From assembly GCF_001025175.1 (NCBI RefSeq), contig NZ_AP012324.1, positions 620,001-684,000 on the forward strand: DNA of 64,000 nt. Reading direction: 5' to 3'. The translations under genes and the position numbers were made by a program. Positions within the stretch are counted from its first letter, which is position 1; each line of letters starts with the position of its first letter. The notes under the pieces are model-generated. The model did not search any database and was not told the DNA's origin. It saw only the letters and a program-made list of their open reading frames with translations. Of the stretch, positions 17,773 to 25,634 are shown piece after piece. Source of the DNA: Bifidobacterium breve DSM 20213 = JCM 1192 (GTDB lineage Bacteria; Actinomycetota; Actinomycetes; Actinomycetales; Bifidobacteriaceae).

Positions 17773-18120
17773 TCAGACAGCCAGCTCGGCCTTGAGTTCC
17801 TTGAGGTCGGCCAGGATCTCATCGTGGCACTTCTCGTTGGTGTCGAAGGCAAGGTGGCAGAAGGCGCACTCGTGGCCTTCGCGGTTCTCGTGGCAAGCGT
17901 GCAGGCAAGCCTTGCCCCCGTACTCTTCGGTGTGGTTGTGCTCGCAGCCGGTGTCGTCGCAGCAGTCGCCGGTGAAGCAGCAGCCGCAGCGGCCACAGGC
18001 GGCCACGCCGTGCTCGTGCTTGGTGGCGTCGAACTTGGCCAGCGTGTCCTTGCAGACGGCGAAGGTGCCCTCTTCGGTAACGATCTCGTAAGCATGCTCA
18101 TCGATGGTCTTGATAGTCAT
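17773..18120 (-). CDS. Small Cys/His-rich protein, probable metal binder
   Basis: The 115-residue product contains about 13 Cys and several His. A dense cluster CGRCGCCFTGDCCDDTGC lies near residues 43-60, and CLHACHENREGHECAFCH lies near 72-92. The flanks are charged helices. There is no signal peptide or membrane segment, so it is cytoplasmic. Spacing of CXXC and CXXXH pairs suggests zinc or other metal binding, for storage or as a zinc-ribbon-like fold. It lies about 350 bp downstream of a Fur-family gene on the same strand, in an area rich in metal-related genes. A good start follows AAAGGAAC. Function is not recognised. Confidence 0.7.
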   Translation of the reverse strand: MTIKTIDEHAYEIVTEEGTFAVCKDTLAKFDATKHEHGVAACGRCGCCFTGDCCDDTGCEHNHTEEYGGKACLHACHENREGHECAFCHLAFDTNEKCHDEILADLKELKAELAV

Positions 18121-18358
18121 TGTTGTTCCTTTCAGCGTTTGTTCGTCTGTGACTGTAGGGCGGCAGACGGCAGCGGCGAAAGTTGGTGAAAGTGATTATC
18201 AGGCCCATTGCTGCTATTAAGAGCAATGAGACCTCATGCAGTTTTGTGTCGGTAACGGGCCGATTGTTGGCTGAGTGTCGACGCCTGGTATAGGTGGTGG
18301 CGGTACCAATCCAAATACTGGTGGAACGACGACGATGAGCGTGTCTGGCGTCGGTGCT

Positions 18359-18510
18359 GCGCCAAGCGTTGGCAATCTAACGATGCGAGTGGAGCTTATA
18401 TCGTCGCTATTGCGCCAAGGATTGGAAGGGCACCGATGCTGAAGGCCAGTAGCGTCGGGACTGCGCCATTATTTGTTCGAGCGCCGACGGCCAGTATCGT
18501 CTGGCGTCGT
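18359..18510. repeat. Degenerate tandem repeat, about 51-bp period
   Basis: Three diverged units start near 18359, 18411 and 18462, each opening with TGCGCCA; the later units share a GGCCAGTA(T/G)CGTC segment. The array runs into the 3' end of the fur-like gene on the minus strand. One minus-strand frame turns two units into similar peptides (RRYWPSALEQ and RRYWPSASVP), but no convincing gene contains them. The rest of 18190-18468 shows no gene. Confidence 0.5.
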
Positions 18511-18969
18511 CAGTGGTCCATCCTTTGGTGAGGTGCCGACGCTGAGAGGCGGTTCGATGGCATGCTTCGCCGCACACTTGGGGCACAGGTCGAAAATCTC
18601 CAGTTCGTGGGCGATGGTCTGGTACTTCAACTGCTTGGCGGCTTTGTCGATCCACTGCTCAAGTCCGGGAATCTCGATTTCGATGGTCCGCCCGCATTCG
18701 TGGCATACGATGTGATGGTGGTGATGCTGGTCCGAGCACTCGCGGTAGAGGGCCTCGCCGTTGACGTGGATTACGTCGAGCTCGCCTTGGGAGGCCATCA
18801 TCTGCACATTGCGGTAGGCGGTGGCCGTGCCGATGCGCGTGCCGCGCTCGCGCAGGATGTCGGTGATTTCCTGGGCCGTGGCGAATCGGGATAGTTCCGC
18901 CAGGACCTGGGTGATGAGGAGTCGGGGTCGCGTCACGCGCCGAGTGGTCGCGGTTTGCTCGATGCTCAT
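18469..18969 (-). CDS. Fur-family metal-responsive regulator (second copy)
   Basis: The 166-residue product has the Fur winged helix (GTRIGTATAYRNVQMMASQG near residue 43) and the metal motif HHHHHIVCHECG near 82, with a second Cys pair LCPKC near 129. The C-terminal 35 residues are a Pro/Thr/Arg-rich extension overlapping the tandem repeat and are unlikely to be structured. An imperfect Fur/Zur-like palindrome stands 26 bp upstream of the start, so it probably controls itself. The gene neighbours (YcgQ/R-like proteins, ZnuA-like protein, ribosomal protein fragments) make it the best Zur candidate. Confidence 0.88.
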   Translation of the reverse strand: MSIEQTATTRRVTRPRLLITQVLAELSRFATAQEITDILRERGTRIGTATAYRNVQMMASQGELDVIHVNGEALYRECSDQHHHHHIVCHECGRTIEIEIPGLEQWIDKAAKQLKYQTIAHELEIFDLCPKCAAKHAIEPPLSVGTSPKDGPLTTPDDTGRRRSNK

Positions 18970-18994
18970 GACGTTATGCCCCTTTCCGTTAACA

Positions 18995-19013
18995 AATGAT
19001 ATTCATTATCGTT
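18995..19013. promoter_or_regulatory. Fur/Zur-like operator upstream of the second fur gene
   Basis: The 19-bp imperfect palindrome AATGATATTCATTATCGTT has the alternating TGATA/TATC halves of Fur and Zur boxes and lies just upstream of the minus-strand regulator. It resembles the box at 22112 before the ZnuA-like gene. Actual binding is inferred. Confidence 0.65.
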
Positions 19014-19059
19014 ATTAAAGCAAATCAGATGCCCGGCATGTTGTCACATGATTTGAATC

Positions 19060-19112
19060 AACTGGCAGAAATCCCGCGTTTCAACGAGGCCTGCGCGGGA
19101 TTTCTGCCAGTT
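19060..19112. repeat. Perfect 19-bp-stem hairpin with extra half copy at 19157-19171
   Basis: Arms 19060-19078 and 19094-19112 are perfectly complementary and contain GCAGAAATCCCGCG. TTTT follows on the plus strand and the outer AACTG is on the other side. A third copy of the right-arm core (CGCGGGATTTCTGCC) stands at 19157-19171, and a related pair is near 22024-22075. The hairpin may terminate transcription, but its recurrence suggests a dispersed element. Nothing else is visible in 19020-19227. Confidence 0.65.
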
Positions 19113-19227
19113 TTGAGCCCTATAAAGGCAGAGCCCCCGCGTACCTTTCGTTGTAACGCGGGATTTCTGCCGATATGGGGCGAGTCATGGCGCAGCGCAG
19201 TGCTTTCCATTTCGGGAGACGCGTCAT

Positions 19228-19983
19228 TTACTGCCAGTAGAAGTAGCCGGTCGGGGCGGCTGCGGCTTTGCTGGCCGACCGGACCTGCAGTATCAGGCCT
19301 TGGCGCTCGTGGCCGGCGGAGCCGTAGGCGCCCTGCTTGATGACGGCGTCGACGGTGACCCAGTCGTGATTGTGCGGGGTGCCGGCCTTGCCGGAGCTGG
19401 CTATGAACCCGAATGGGGTCATGTCGAGAATGCAGCAGGACATGAACTGGCGGGACAGCTCGAACTCGTCCGCGTCGAACGTACGCGACTTGCTCACAAA
19501 CCCGGTGACCTGCACATGGTAACCGACGTAACGCTGCGGATTATGGTCGATCTGCTCGAACCATGAGCCGAATTCGTCGTCGCTGATGGTCAGGGTCTTG
19601 TTCGCCGTGTCGAGTCCGTGCAGCTGCGAGGAGCCATCAGGCTTGTGCGAGCTGCGGGGAATGACGATAGCGCGGCCACCGGCGTACTCGTCGAAGCCGC
19701 CGCTGCCGCTGCTGGGCTGGAACGGCACGGCGATCAGCAGCGCCGGAATAATCAAGGCGATCAGGAACCGTAAAACCGAACGCTCCGTGGCATGGAACAG
19801 TCCGAGCCATGCTGCGGTCGCCAGCACGAACAGCAGTACCGCACCGATGATGAGATACGGCAGCGAACGCGGCGTGGTCAGCGTGGTGTATGATCCGCCC
19901 ACCGCTGCATAGGCGATGGCCGCGCCCAGCGCCGCGAAACACAGCGCCTCCACGCGGTCGGGGAGTGTGACTTTGCGTTTCAT
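19228..19983 (-). CDS. YcgQ-like (TIGR03943/DUF1980) membrane protein
   Basis: The start ATG at 19983 gives about 251 residues; the longer open frame upstream overlaps the permease gene and is not protein-like. Two N-terminal membrane helices (near 12-30 and 38-60) and a third (near 70-88) are followed by an extracytoplasmic domain with a VTGFVSKSRTFDADEFELSR block and CC pair, typical of the YcgQ family. These proteins are always found with a YcgR/DUF318-type permease, as here, 2 bp downstream of it. Both are often in metal-related, Zur-controlled settings; their transport activity is not established. Confidence 0.82.
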   Translation of the reverse strand: MKRKVTLPDRVEALCFAALGAAIAYAAVGGSYTTLTTPRSLPYLIIGAVLLFVLATAAWLGLFHATERSVLRFLIALIIPALLIAVPFQPSSGSGGFDEYAGGRAIVIPRSSHKPDGSSQLHGLDTANKTLTISDDEFGSWFEQIDHNPQRYVGYHVQVTGFVSKSRTFDADEFELSRQFMSCCILDMTPFGFIASSGKAGTPHNHDWVTVDAVIKQGAYGSAGHERQGLILQVRSASKAAAAPTGYFYWQ

Positions 19984-19985
19984 GG

Positions 19986-21113
19986 CTACGCTCCCATCAC
20001 CAGATGGGCGGCAATCGCGGCGAGGAAGCAGGCCGCCGCCACGGTCGCGATGAACCGGATGATGAACCGTGGCCGGCATTCCGTGGCCAGCATCAGCGTG
20101 TTCTTGAGGTCGAGCATCGGGCCGAAGACCAGGAAGGCAAGCATGGCGGAGACCGGCAGCGCGCCAATCATGCTGGCGGCGATCACCGCATCGGACGTAG
20201 AGCACAGCGAACACAGGAACGCCAGTCCCATCGCCGCCAGAATCAGTACGATGGCACCAGCGTCATCGAGCGTACTTGAACCGTTGGTCAACGACGACAA
20301 TGCGGTGCGCATGATGGAGGCAATGATCGTGCCGAACAGCAGAATCGGCATCATCCGCATAAAGTCGTCATGCGTATGCCGAATGAAATGCGTGAACCGC
20401 TCCAATCCACGCCCCGTGCCCCGCCGGCGGGGCTGTCGACAAAGCCCGACTGGGGGGTGGCTCTCAGGCGAATCACCCGTCGCCCCTGCACAATCCTCGC
20501 AAACCAACGACCGCCCAATCGTCAGCGGCCTCTCACGTACCGCAGGGGAGCGGGGCGGCCACACCGCGAACGACACCCCCGCGACTATCGCCACTACCAT
20601 GCCCAACCCCGCGCGGGCCGCCACCATTCCTGGTTTGTCGGTGAATGCGAACCATGTGGACCATATCGCCATCGGATTCATCACCGGCACTGCGCACAGA
20701 AACGTCACCGCACACGGCAGCGGCAGGCGTTTGCGCATCAGATTCGCGAACGTAGGCACCACCATGCAATCGCACACCGGTAGGCACAGACCGGCCACCA
20801 ATGCCGCGGCCAGTCCGCCGGCCAACGATTTCGGTATGTGGCGGGCCAGAAAATCGGCGCTGACGAACGTGCTGACCGCGGCCGACGTCATCGCGCCCAG
20901 CAGCATGAACGGAATCGCCTGCAGGATAAGCCCCGCGGCACCGGTGCCGATACGCACCAGCGGAACCGGAAACCCACGCGACTCGAGCATCGCGGAAGCC
21001 GCAATCAGGAACGCCACCAGCGGCGTGCCGATAATCAGAAACAAATAGTTCGCCGAATGGTCCTGTTGCGCGGTGTTCACCTGTTCCGTGCGCTGCGTGC
21101 GAGGTTCTTTCAT
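19986..21113 (-). CDS. YcgR-like (DUF318/UPF0718) permease
   Basis: The product of about 375 residues has eight or so membrane helices and the family's Cys-containing GLCLPVCDCMVVP motif near residue 110, plus FLCSLCSTSDAVIAAS near 305. AGGTGA precedes ATG 21113, which is favoured over ATG 21131. The central cytoplasmic loop holds a palindromic element copy (20417-20460) that adds about 15 residues without breaking the frame. The gene forms a two-gene operon with the YcgQ-like partner. The substrate is unknown. Confidence 0.85.
   Translation of the reverse strand: MKEPRTQRTEQVNTAQQDHSANYLFLIIGTPLVAFLIAASAMLESRGFPVPLVRIGTGAAGLILQAIPFMLLGAMTSAAVSTFVSADFLARHIPKSLAGGLAAALVAGLCLPVCDCMVVPTFANLMRKRLPLPCAVTFLCAVPVMNPMAIWSTWFAFTDKPGMVAARAGLGMVVAIVAGVSFAVWPPRSPAVRERPLTIGRSLVCEDCAGATGDSPESHPPVGLCRQPRRRGTGRGLERFTHFIRHTHDDFMRMMPILLFGTIIASIMRTALSSLTNGSSTLDDAGAIVLILAAMGLAFLCSLCSTSDAVIAASMIGALPVSAMLAFLVFGPMLDLKNTLMLATECRPRFIIRFIATVAAACFLAAIAAHLVMGA
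20417..20460 (-). repeat. Palindromic element copy inside the ycgR-like gene
   Basis: The segment has the paired CCCCGCC/GGCGGGG dyad, the GTCGACAAAGCCCGAC second dyad and a terminal GGGGGGTGG, matching the element at 10723 and 40966. It is read in the minus-strand gene as SHPPVGLCRQPRRRGT. This is a different frame from the other two coding copies because of extra C/G bases, yet the gene stays open. Confidence 0.78.
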
Positions 21114-21204
21114 GCGAATATCACCTGCCATATCGCCGTCATATTAGCACCGTACGCATGATAGTGGTCGAGATAATATGCGAGTTCCCCGCATGCCGAT
21201 GGTA

Positions 21205-21560
21205 CACATCGATATGCGGGGAACTTTGCACATGGTTGCCTGGGCCGATGGCGAATCAGTGGGCCAGCATCTCGGTGGCCACTTCCTCCTTGCTCATGGA
21301 CACCGGGTAATACGTGGGCCAGTTGTCCATTTCCTTGAGGGTTTCTTCCTGTCGTTGAAGTGACGTTGCACGGTGGCGGCGGTGGCAGAACCGGCCCCGG
21401 CCTTGTCCGCGTAGGCGGCGTTGACGCCCATGAGGCCGCCCGCGTTCCCGATGGTCTGGCGTTTCTTGTCAAGCTGCGCCTTTCCGCCCAACCGTCATAG
21501 CCGGCGCCGTTGAGCCACGATGTCTGCCTTGGCGAGCTTGGCCAGATCGGATGCGGTGGA
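21205..21560 (-). pseudogene. Scrambled fragment resembling a metal-binding lipoprotein
   Basis: Minus-strand pieces in three frames read FMESTASDLAKLAKADIVA, then NGAGYDGW, then KAQLDKKRQTIGNAGGLMG and ADKAGAGSATAATVQRHF, and finally MDNWPTYYPVSMSKEEVATE before a stop. The first pieces resemble ZnuA-like metal-binding proteins (compare NGADYDPW in the intact gene nearby). At least two frameshifts are needed to join them. It is a decayed gene, directly fused to the L31 fragment upstream. Confidence 0.5.
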
Positions 21561-21609
21561 CTCCATAAAACGGCGGTTCGCCCCGGCAGGTGGCGGCGTA
21601 CGGAAGGAA

Positions 21610-21693
21610 AGTGGACTTGGTGAGGAAGTACTTGTCGGCGGATCGGTCATAGAAGACCGCGGGGCCGTATTCGGGGTGGATGCCCTCTTGCAT
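21610..21693 (-). pseudogene. rpmE2: Ribosomal protein L31 (type B), N-terminal fragment
   Basis: The ATG at 21693, with AAAGG upstream, opens with MQEGIHPEYGPAVFYDRSAD and continues to YFLTKST, the characteristic start of zinc-independent L31. After about 28 residues the sequence changes to the lipoprotein-like debris. The rest of the protein (about 55 residues) is absent. Type B L31 genes are commonly Zur-controlled paralogues expressed under zinc shortage. Confidence 0.75.
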
Positions 21694-21819
21694 GGTTATG
21701 AACCTTTGGTTGTGTGATGTTGTGTGGTGATATGGATGAGAATGGCGTTGGACGCGCGGGTGGAATCCGGTGAATTGAGATGGCCTGAGACGGCTCGACG
21801 GCCGGTTGTGCCGGCCCGA

Positions 21820-22020
21820 TCACCAGCTGGATTTCACCACGCCGGGCAGCTCGCCCTTGTGTGCCTTCTCACGCAGATTGATACGTGACAGGCCGAACTT
21901 GCGGTTGTAGGCGCGCGGACGGCCGTCGATGGAATCGCGGTTGCGCAGACGGGTGGGCTGGCGTCGTGGGGGAGGGCCTGCAGCTTGCGCATCGCCTCGG
22001 CGTGTTCTTCGTCTGCCGAA
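21820..22020 (-). pseudogene. rpsN: Ribosomal protein S14, truncated and frameshifted
   Basis: The minus strand reads [19 protein letters not shown], then after a single-base deletion near 21960 [20 protein letters not shown] and [17 protein letters not shown] to TGA at 21820-21822. This is the C-terminal two thirds of bifidobacterial-like S14 without zinc-binding Cys. The N-terminal third is missing; the upstream sequence is a hairpin repeat. It forms a pair with the L31 remnant. Confidence 0.8.
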
Positions 22021-22023
22021 AAC

Positions 22024-22075
22024 GGCGGGATCCCGCGTTGCCGTCGTCGGGGCGCGGGATTTCCGCCGGCAGCGC
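22024..22075. repeat. Inverted pair related to the 19060 hairpin
   Basis: Two opposing copies of a GCGGGAT(T/C)CC-type core face each other around GTTGCCGTCGTC. The right copy (GCGCGGGATTTCCGCC) is close to the right arm at 19094-19112. It abuts the point where the S14 homology ends. Confidence 0.45.
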
Positions 22076-22111
22076 GGGTGTGCGCGTGCAACACGCCGAT
22101 ATAAATGCAAA

Positions 22112-22126
22112 TGATAATAATTCTCA
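22112..22126. promoter_or_regulatory. Zur/Fur-like box upstream of the ZnuA-like gene
   Basis: TGATAATAATTCTCA is a 7-1-7 palindrome with one mismatched pair, matching the pattern of actinobacterial Zur boxes. It lies 95 bp before the ATG of the metal-binding lipoprotein, next to a TTATTCT hexamer region that could be the -10. Repression under zinc sufficiency is inferred. Confidence 0.7.
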
Positions 22127-22221
22127 ATACATGTTATTCTGTCGTGTGGGTGGCCGAGCGATGATGCAGCAACAGCAACATCGCCCAGCCAAACAGCTGA
22201 ATTAGAGAGGAAAATCCAATC

Positions 22222-23145
22222 ATGTCCATCATGTCCAACGCCAAGCGCGCGCTCGCCATCGCGGCCGCCTCGGCGACCCTGTTCTCGATGGCCGCCTGCG
22301 GTTCCAGCAATGCCGCCGGCAGCAAGTCCGATTCCAGCAGCGCCGCGTCTTCCGGCAAGATCGAGGTCGTCGCCTCCATCAACCAGTGGGGTTCCGTGGC
22401 CAAGGACCTCGGCGGTAGCAACGTCGAAGTCACCAACATCATGACCAAGACCAACGTCGAAGCACATGATTACGAACCCACCAGCCAGGATGTCGCCAAG
22501 TTCGGCACCGCCAAGGTTGCCGTGGTCAACGGAGCCGACTACGACCCGTGGGCCACCAAGGCCGCGCAGTCCACCAAGGCCACGCTGGTCACCGCCGCCG
22601 AAACCGCCGGCATCAAGGAAGGCGACAACCCGCACGTCTGGTTCTCCGCCAAGGTGCGCTCCAACACCGCGGACGCCATCACCGCCGCCTACCAGAAGGC
22701 CGATCCGAGCCACAAGGACGACTACGCCAAGTTCAACAAGGACTGGCATGCCAAGGAAGACCAGCTCGAATCCAAGATCAAGGACACTTCCTCCACGACC
22801 GAGAACCTGCCCTACGCCGCCACTGAATCCGTGGCTTGGTACTTGGCCGACGACCTCAAGATGACCGACGCCACTCCGAAGGGCTACGCCCAGGCCTCCG
22901 CCAACGAGAGCGAGCCGACCCCGGCTGACATCAAGGACTTCCGGGACACGCTGAAGGTCGGCTCCATCAAGATGCTGGTCTTCAACAGCCAGGAAGCCAA
23001 CTCCACCACCGACCAGATCACCGGCGCCGCCAAGGATGCCAACGTGCCGATCGTGGAGCTCACCGAGCAGATGCCAAAGCAGTACACCAACCTGCTTGAC
23101 TGGATGAGCGCACTGGTCGACCAGTTCGCCGCCGCTGTGAAGTAG
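22222..23145 (+). CDS. ZnuA-like metal-binding lipoprotein
   Basis: The 307-residue product has a lipoprotein signal (SMAAC, Cys near residue 25), a Ser/Ala-rich linker, then a cluster A-I metal-binding fold: [30 protein letters not shown] with the His ligand near residue 79, NPHVWFS with a second His near 137, and a later [12 protein letters not shown] block. A long His-rich zinc loop is absent. It would capture Zn or Mn outside the cell. No permease or ATPase gene is adjacent, so it is an orphan here. AGAGAGG precedes the ATG and a Zur-like box stands upstream. Confidence 0.9.
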   Translation: MSIMSNAKRALAIAAASATLFSMAACGSSNAAGSKSDSSSAASSGKIEVVASINQWGSVAKDLGGSNVEVTNIMTKTNVEAHDYEPTSQDVAKFGTAKVAVVNGADYDPWATKAAQSTKATLVTAAETAGIKEGDNPHVWFSAKVRSNTADAITAAYQKADPSHKDDYAKFNKDWHAKEDQLESKIKDTSSTTENLPYAATESVAWYLADDLKMTDATPKGYAQASANESEPTPADIKDFRDTLKVGSIKMLVFNSQEANSTTDQITGAAKDANVPIVELTEQMPKQYTNLLDWMSALVDQFAAAVK

Positions 23146-23297
23146 CCCGAACCGCATATGTTGCCGCATATGCATGCAGGCCAACTCGATAATGGGGCGT
23201 CTGAAAGGATCGTGTGGGGACACGCCTTAAGGCAATTCGAATGGCCTGATATCACGCGGCAATAGATGCGATATCAGGGAAGGCTCCTTATCAATCA

Positions 23298-23330
23298 GGG
23301 TGCTTCGGGGATACCCCCGAGGCACCCTTT
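23298..23330 (+). terminator. Terminator after the metal-binding lipoprotein gene
   Basis: A GC-rich stem (AGGGTGCTTCGGGG paired with CCCCGAGGCACCCT, one mismatch) with a 4-base loop is followed by TT and mixed T/G sequence, 150 bp after the lipoprotein gene. The preceding stretch 23146-23297 has smaller dyads (for example around CTGATATC at 23251 and 23270) but no gene. Confidence 0.7.
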
Positions 23331-23440
23331 GCGTTAGGGTAAATAGTTAGGAAACAGTAAGAAAAACAGTGGAACTATGGATTTTCCAAGGTTCGGCGGC
23401 AACAATATGCCCTTGAACAGTCACATACGGAAACAGGCGA

Positions 23441-25516
23441 ATGAGCGAAAACACTAGCAGTATCACCACAGTGAAACCCCGTTTCAAGCTTTGGTCCAAG
23501 CGGGCCGAAGCCGACGAAGTCACGCCCAAGCGCACGTATAAGCCTTTCCCTAGCTGGGTATACGGCGTGCTGTTCGTTATTTTTGACATCATTGTCGTGG
23601 CCGCGCTCGAAGTGGGCGTCTCTTCCAGCTCCACCCGCGTGCAGTTATCCAGCCCCACGGTCGGATTTGGCTTTGTGAGCAAGATGTGGACCGATGGCAA
23701 CTTCGTATTCGTGCTCAACGTACTGCTTGTGGCGCTGCTGTATCTCATGCTGCTTATGCTGTTCAATCGATTCTGGACAGCCAGCATCGTGATTCTTGGC
23801 GTGGGCATTATCGTGGCTGCCATCGAGCACTTCAAAGTCGAGATCCGCTACGAGGCGATTCTGCCCGCCGACCTTGGCTTCCTCGGTTCAAACACCGGCA
23901 ATATGTTGACATTCATCCCTGCCGGCGCGCATGTAACGATTCTTGTGGCACTCGGCGCGTTCGCCGTACTGCTTGCCGCGATTCTGGTGATGCGGCACTT
24001 TGACGGGCGCAAAGGCCGCATGATTCGTACGGACAATTTGAGCTTGAATCTCACCTCCCGACTGATTTTGCTGCTGCTGCCGGTTCTGGTATTCGCACTG
24101 TATTGCATTCAGGTGAGCACCACCGACTCCGTGGCCAACAAGTTTTCTCGTACCATGGGTGACATTCCGTCCATGTGGGATTCCGTATATGACGCGCAGC
24201 GCAACGGTCCGCTGGTGGCGTTCACCCGCCAGCTCAACCCGAAAATCATGGACAAGCCAAGTGACTATTCCGAGGAAACCATGAAGAAGGTTGCGGCCCG
24301 GTATCAGCAGGAAGCCGAAACCATCAACGCTTCCCGTACCAACAACCTCAATGATTCCACCGTGGTGTACGTGCTTTCCGAATCCTTCTCCGACCCGTCG
24401 CGTGTGCCAGGGCTGAAAGTCAACAAGGATTCAATGCCCAACATCCGCAAAATCAAGGCAAGCACCACTTCCGGTCTGATGCTCTCCTCCGGCTACGGCG
24501 GTGGTACGGCCAACCTGGAATACATGGGATTGTCCGGCCTGAGCATGGCCAACTTCGATTCCTCGCTATCCAGCCCATACCAGCAGCTGGTGCCCAGCCA
24601 GCATTGGACCCCCACCATCAATCAGCTGTGGGGTGCGCCCGCCAACTCGCTTGGTTACCATCCGTATGAGTCCAGCATGTACTCGCGAGCCACGAACTAC
24701 AAGAAGTTCGGCTTCTCGCACTTCTACACATTGACCGGACCGGACGTGATCAAGTATCAGGACAAGATCGATGAGTCGCCGTACGTGTCTGATAAGTCAT
24801 CTTATGATTCCGCTTTGGAAGGCATCAAGGACGGTTCTGCGAGCAAGTTCATCCAGATCATCACCATGCAGAACCACATGCCCTACCACGAATGGTATGA
24901 GAACAACGACTACACCGCCGAATCCACCACTGGTACGCCGCTGGGCGACGACGAGCAGCAGTCAATCGAGACCTACCAGAAGGGCGTAGAGATTACCGAT
25001 CAGGCCACGCAGGAGTTCCTGGACGAGCTGGATGCACTCGATAAGCCCGTCACCGTGGTGTTCTACGGTGACCACTTGCCCGGCATCTATTCTTCCGCCA
25101 GCGAGGATGGAAACAACTCCCTGGCGCTGCATTTGACCGACTACTTCATCTGGTCGAACAAGGCCTCAAGCACCCAAGGTAACAAGGCCAGCGATGCGGC
25201 CTACTCGTCGCCGAACTTCTTCGTGGCGCAGGCTGCCGAACATATGGACGCCGAGGTGAGCCCGTATCTGGCATTCCTTACCGAAATGCATGCCAAGATT
25301 GCCGCCATGGAACCGCCCGTGGTCAACAAGATTCAGGGCTGGGATCGTATTCCCGAAGGCCAGAACATCTATCTCGACCAAAACGGCAACCCGATGTCCG
25401 AGGATGATTTTGACGCCGAAACCAAGCAGCTGCTTGCCGACTACAAACTCATCCAATACGACATCACCGCCGGCAAAAACTATCTGAAAGATACTGATTT
25501 TATGACGCTGCCGTAA
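23441..25516 (+). CDS. LTA synthase-like phosphoglycerol transferase
   Basis: The 691-residue membrane protein has about five N-terminal helices (near 40-60, 85-105, 110-125, 160-180, 205-225) and a large extracellular sulfatase-fold domain. LtaS-like features are YVLSESFSDP near residue 305 (metal site), GYGGGTANLEYMGLSG with the candidate nucleophile Thr near 350, TMQNHMPYHEWY near 475 and VFYGDHLPG near 540. Such enzymes transfer glycerol phosphate from phosphatidylglycerol to a glycolipid or polysaccharide at the cell surface. Bifidobacteria have unusual glycerophosphate-bearing polymers, so the acceptor may differ from classic LTA. Confidence 0.9.
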   Translation: MSENTSSITTVKPRFKLWSKRAEADEVTPKRTYKPFPSWVYGVLFVIFDIIVVAALEVGVSSSSTRVQLSSPTVGFGFVSKMWTDGNFVFVLNVLLVALLYLMLLMLFNRFWTASIVILGVGIIVAAIEHFKVEIRYEAILPADLGFLGSNTGNMLTFIPAGAHVTILVALGAFAVLLAAILVMRHFDGRKGRMIRTDNLSLNLTSRLILLLLPVLVFALYCIQVSTTDSVANKFSRTMGDIPSMWDSVYDAQRNGPLVAFTRQLNPKIMDKPSDYSEETMKKVAARYQQEAETINASRTNNLNDSTVVYVLSESFSDPSRVPGLKVNKDSMPNIRKIKASTTSGLMLSSGYGGGTANLEYMGLSGLSMANFDSSLSSPYQQLVPSQHWTPTINQLWGAPANSLGYHPYESSMYSRATNYKKFGFSHFYTLTGPDVIKYQDKIDESPYVSDKSSYDSALEGIKDGSASKFIQIITMQNHMPYHEWYENNDYTAESTTGTPLGDDEQQSIETYQKGVEITDQATQEFLDELDALDKPVTVVFYGDHLPGIYSSASEDGNNSLALHLTDYFIWSNKASSTQGNKASDAAYSSPNFFVAQAAEHMDAEVSPYLAFLTEMHAKIAAMEPPVVNKIQGWDRIPEGQNIYLDQNGNPMSEDDFDAETKQLLADYKLIQYDITAGKNYLKDTDFMTLP

Positions 25517-25634
25517 AGCAGACGGCCTAGTAGGCTGTCTGTAGGCAGCGTGCGAGCCGACAGGCGAGCCAGCAAGGCGCGGGTGCAGCCCGTCTGAAAT
25601 TGCAGTAGCACTGCCGTAAAGTAAGGGGGCTTCC

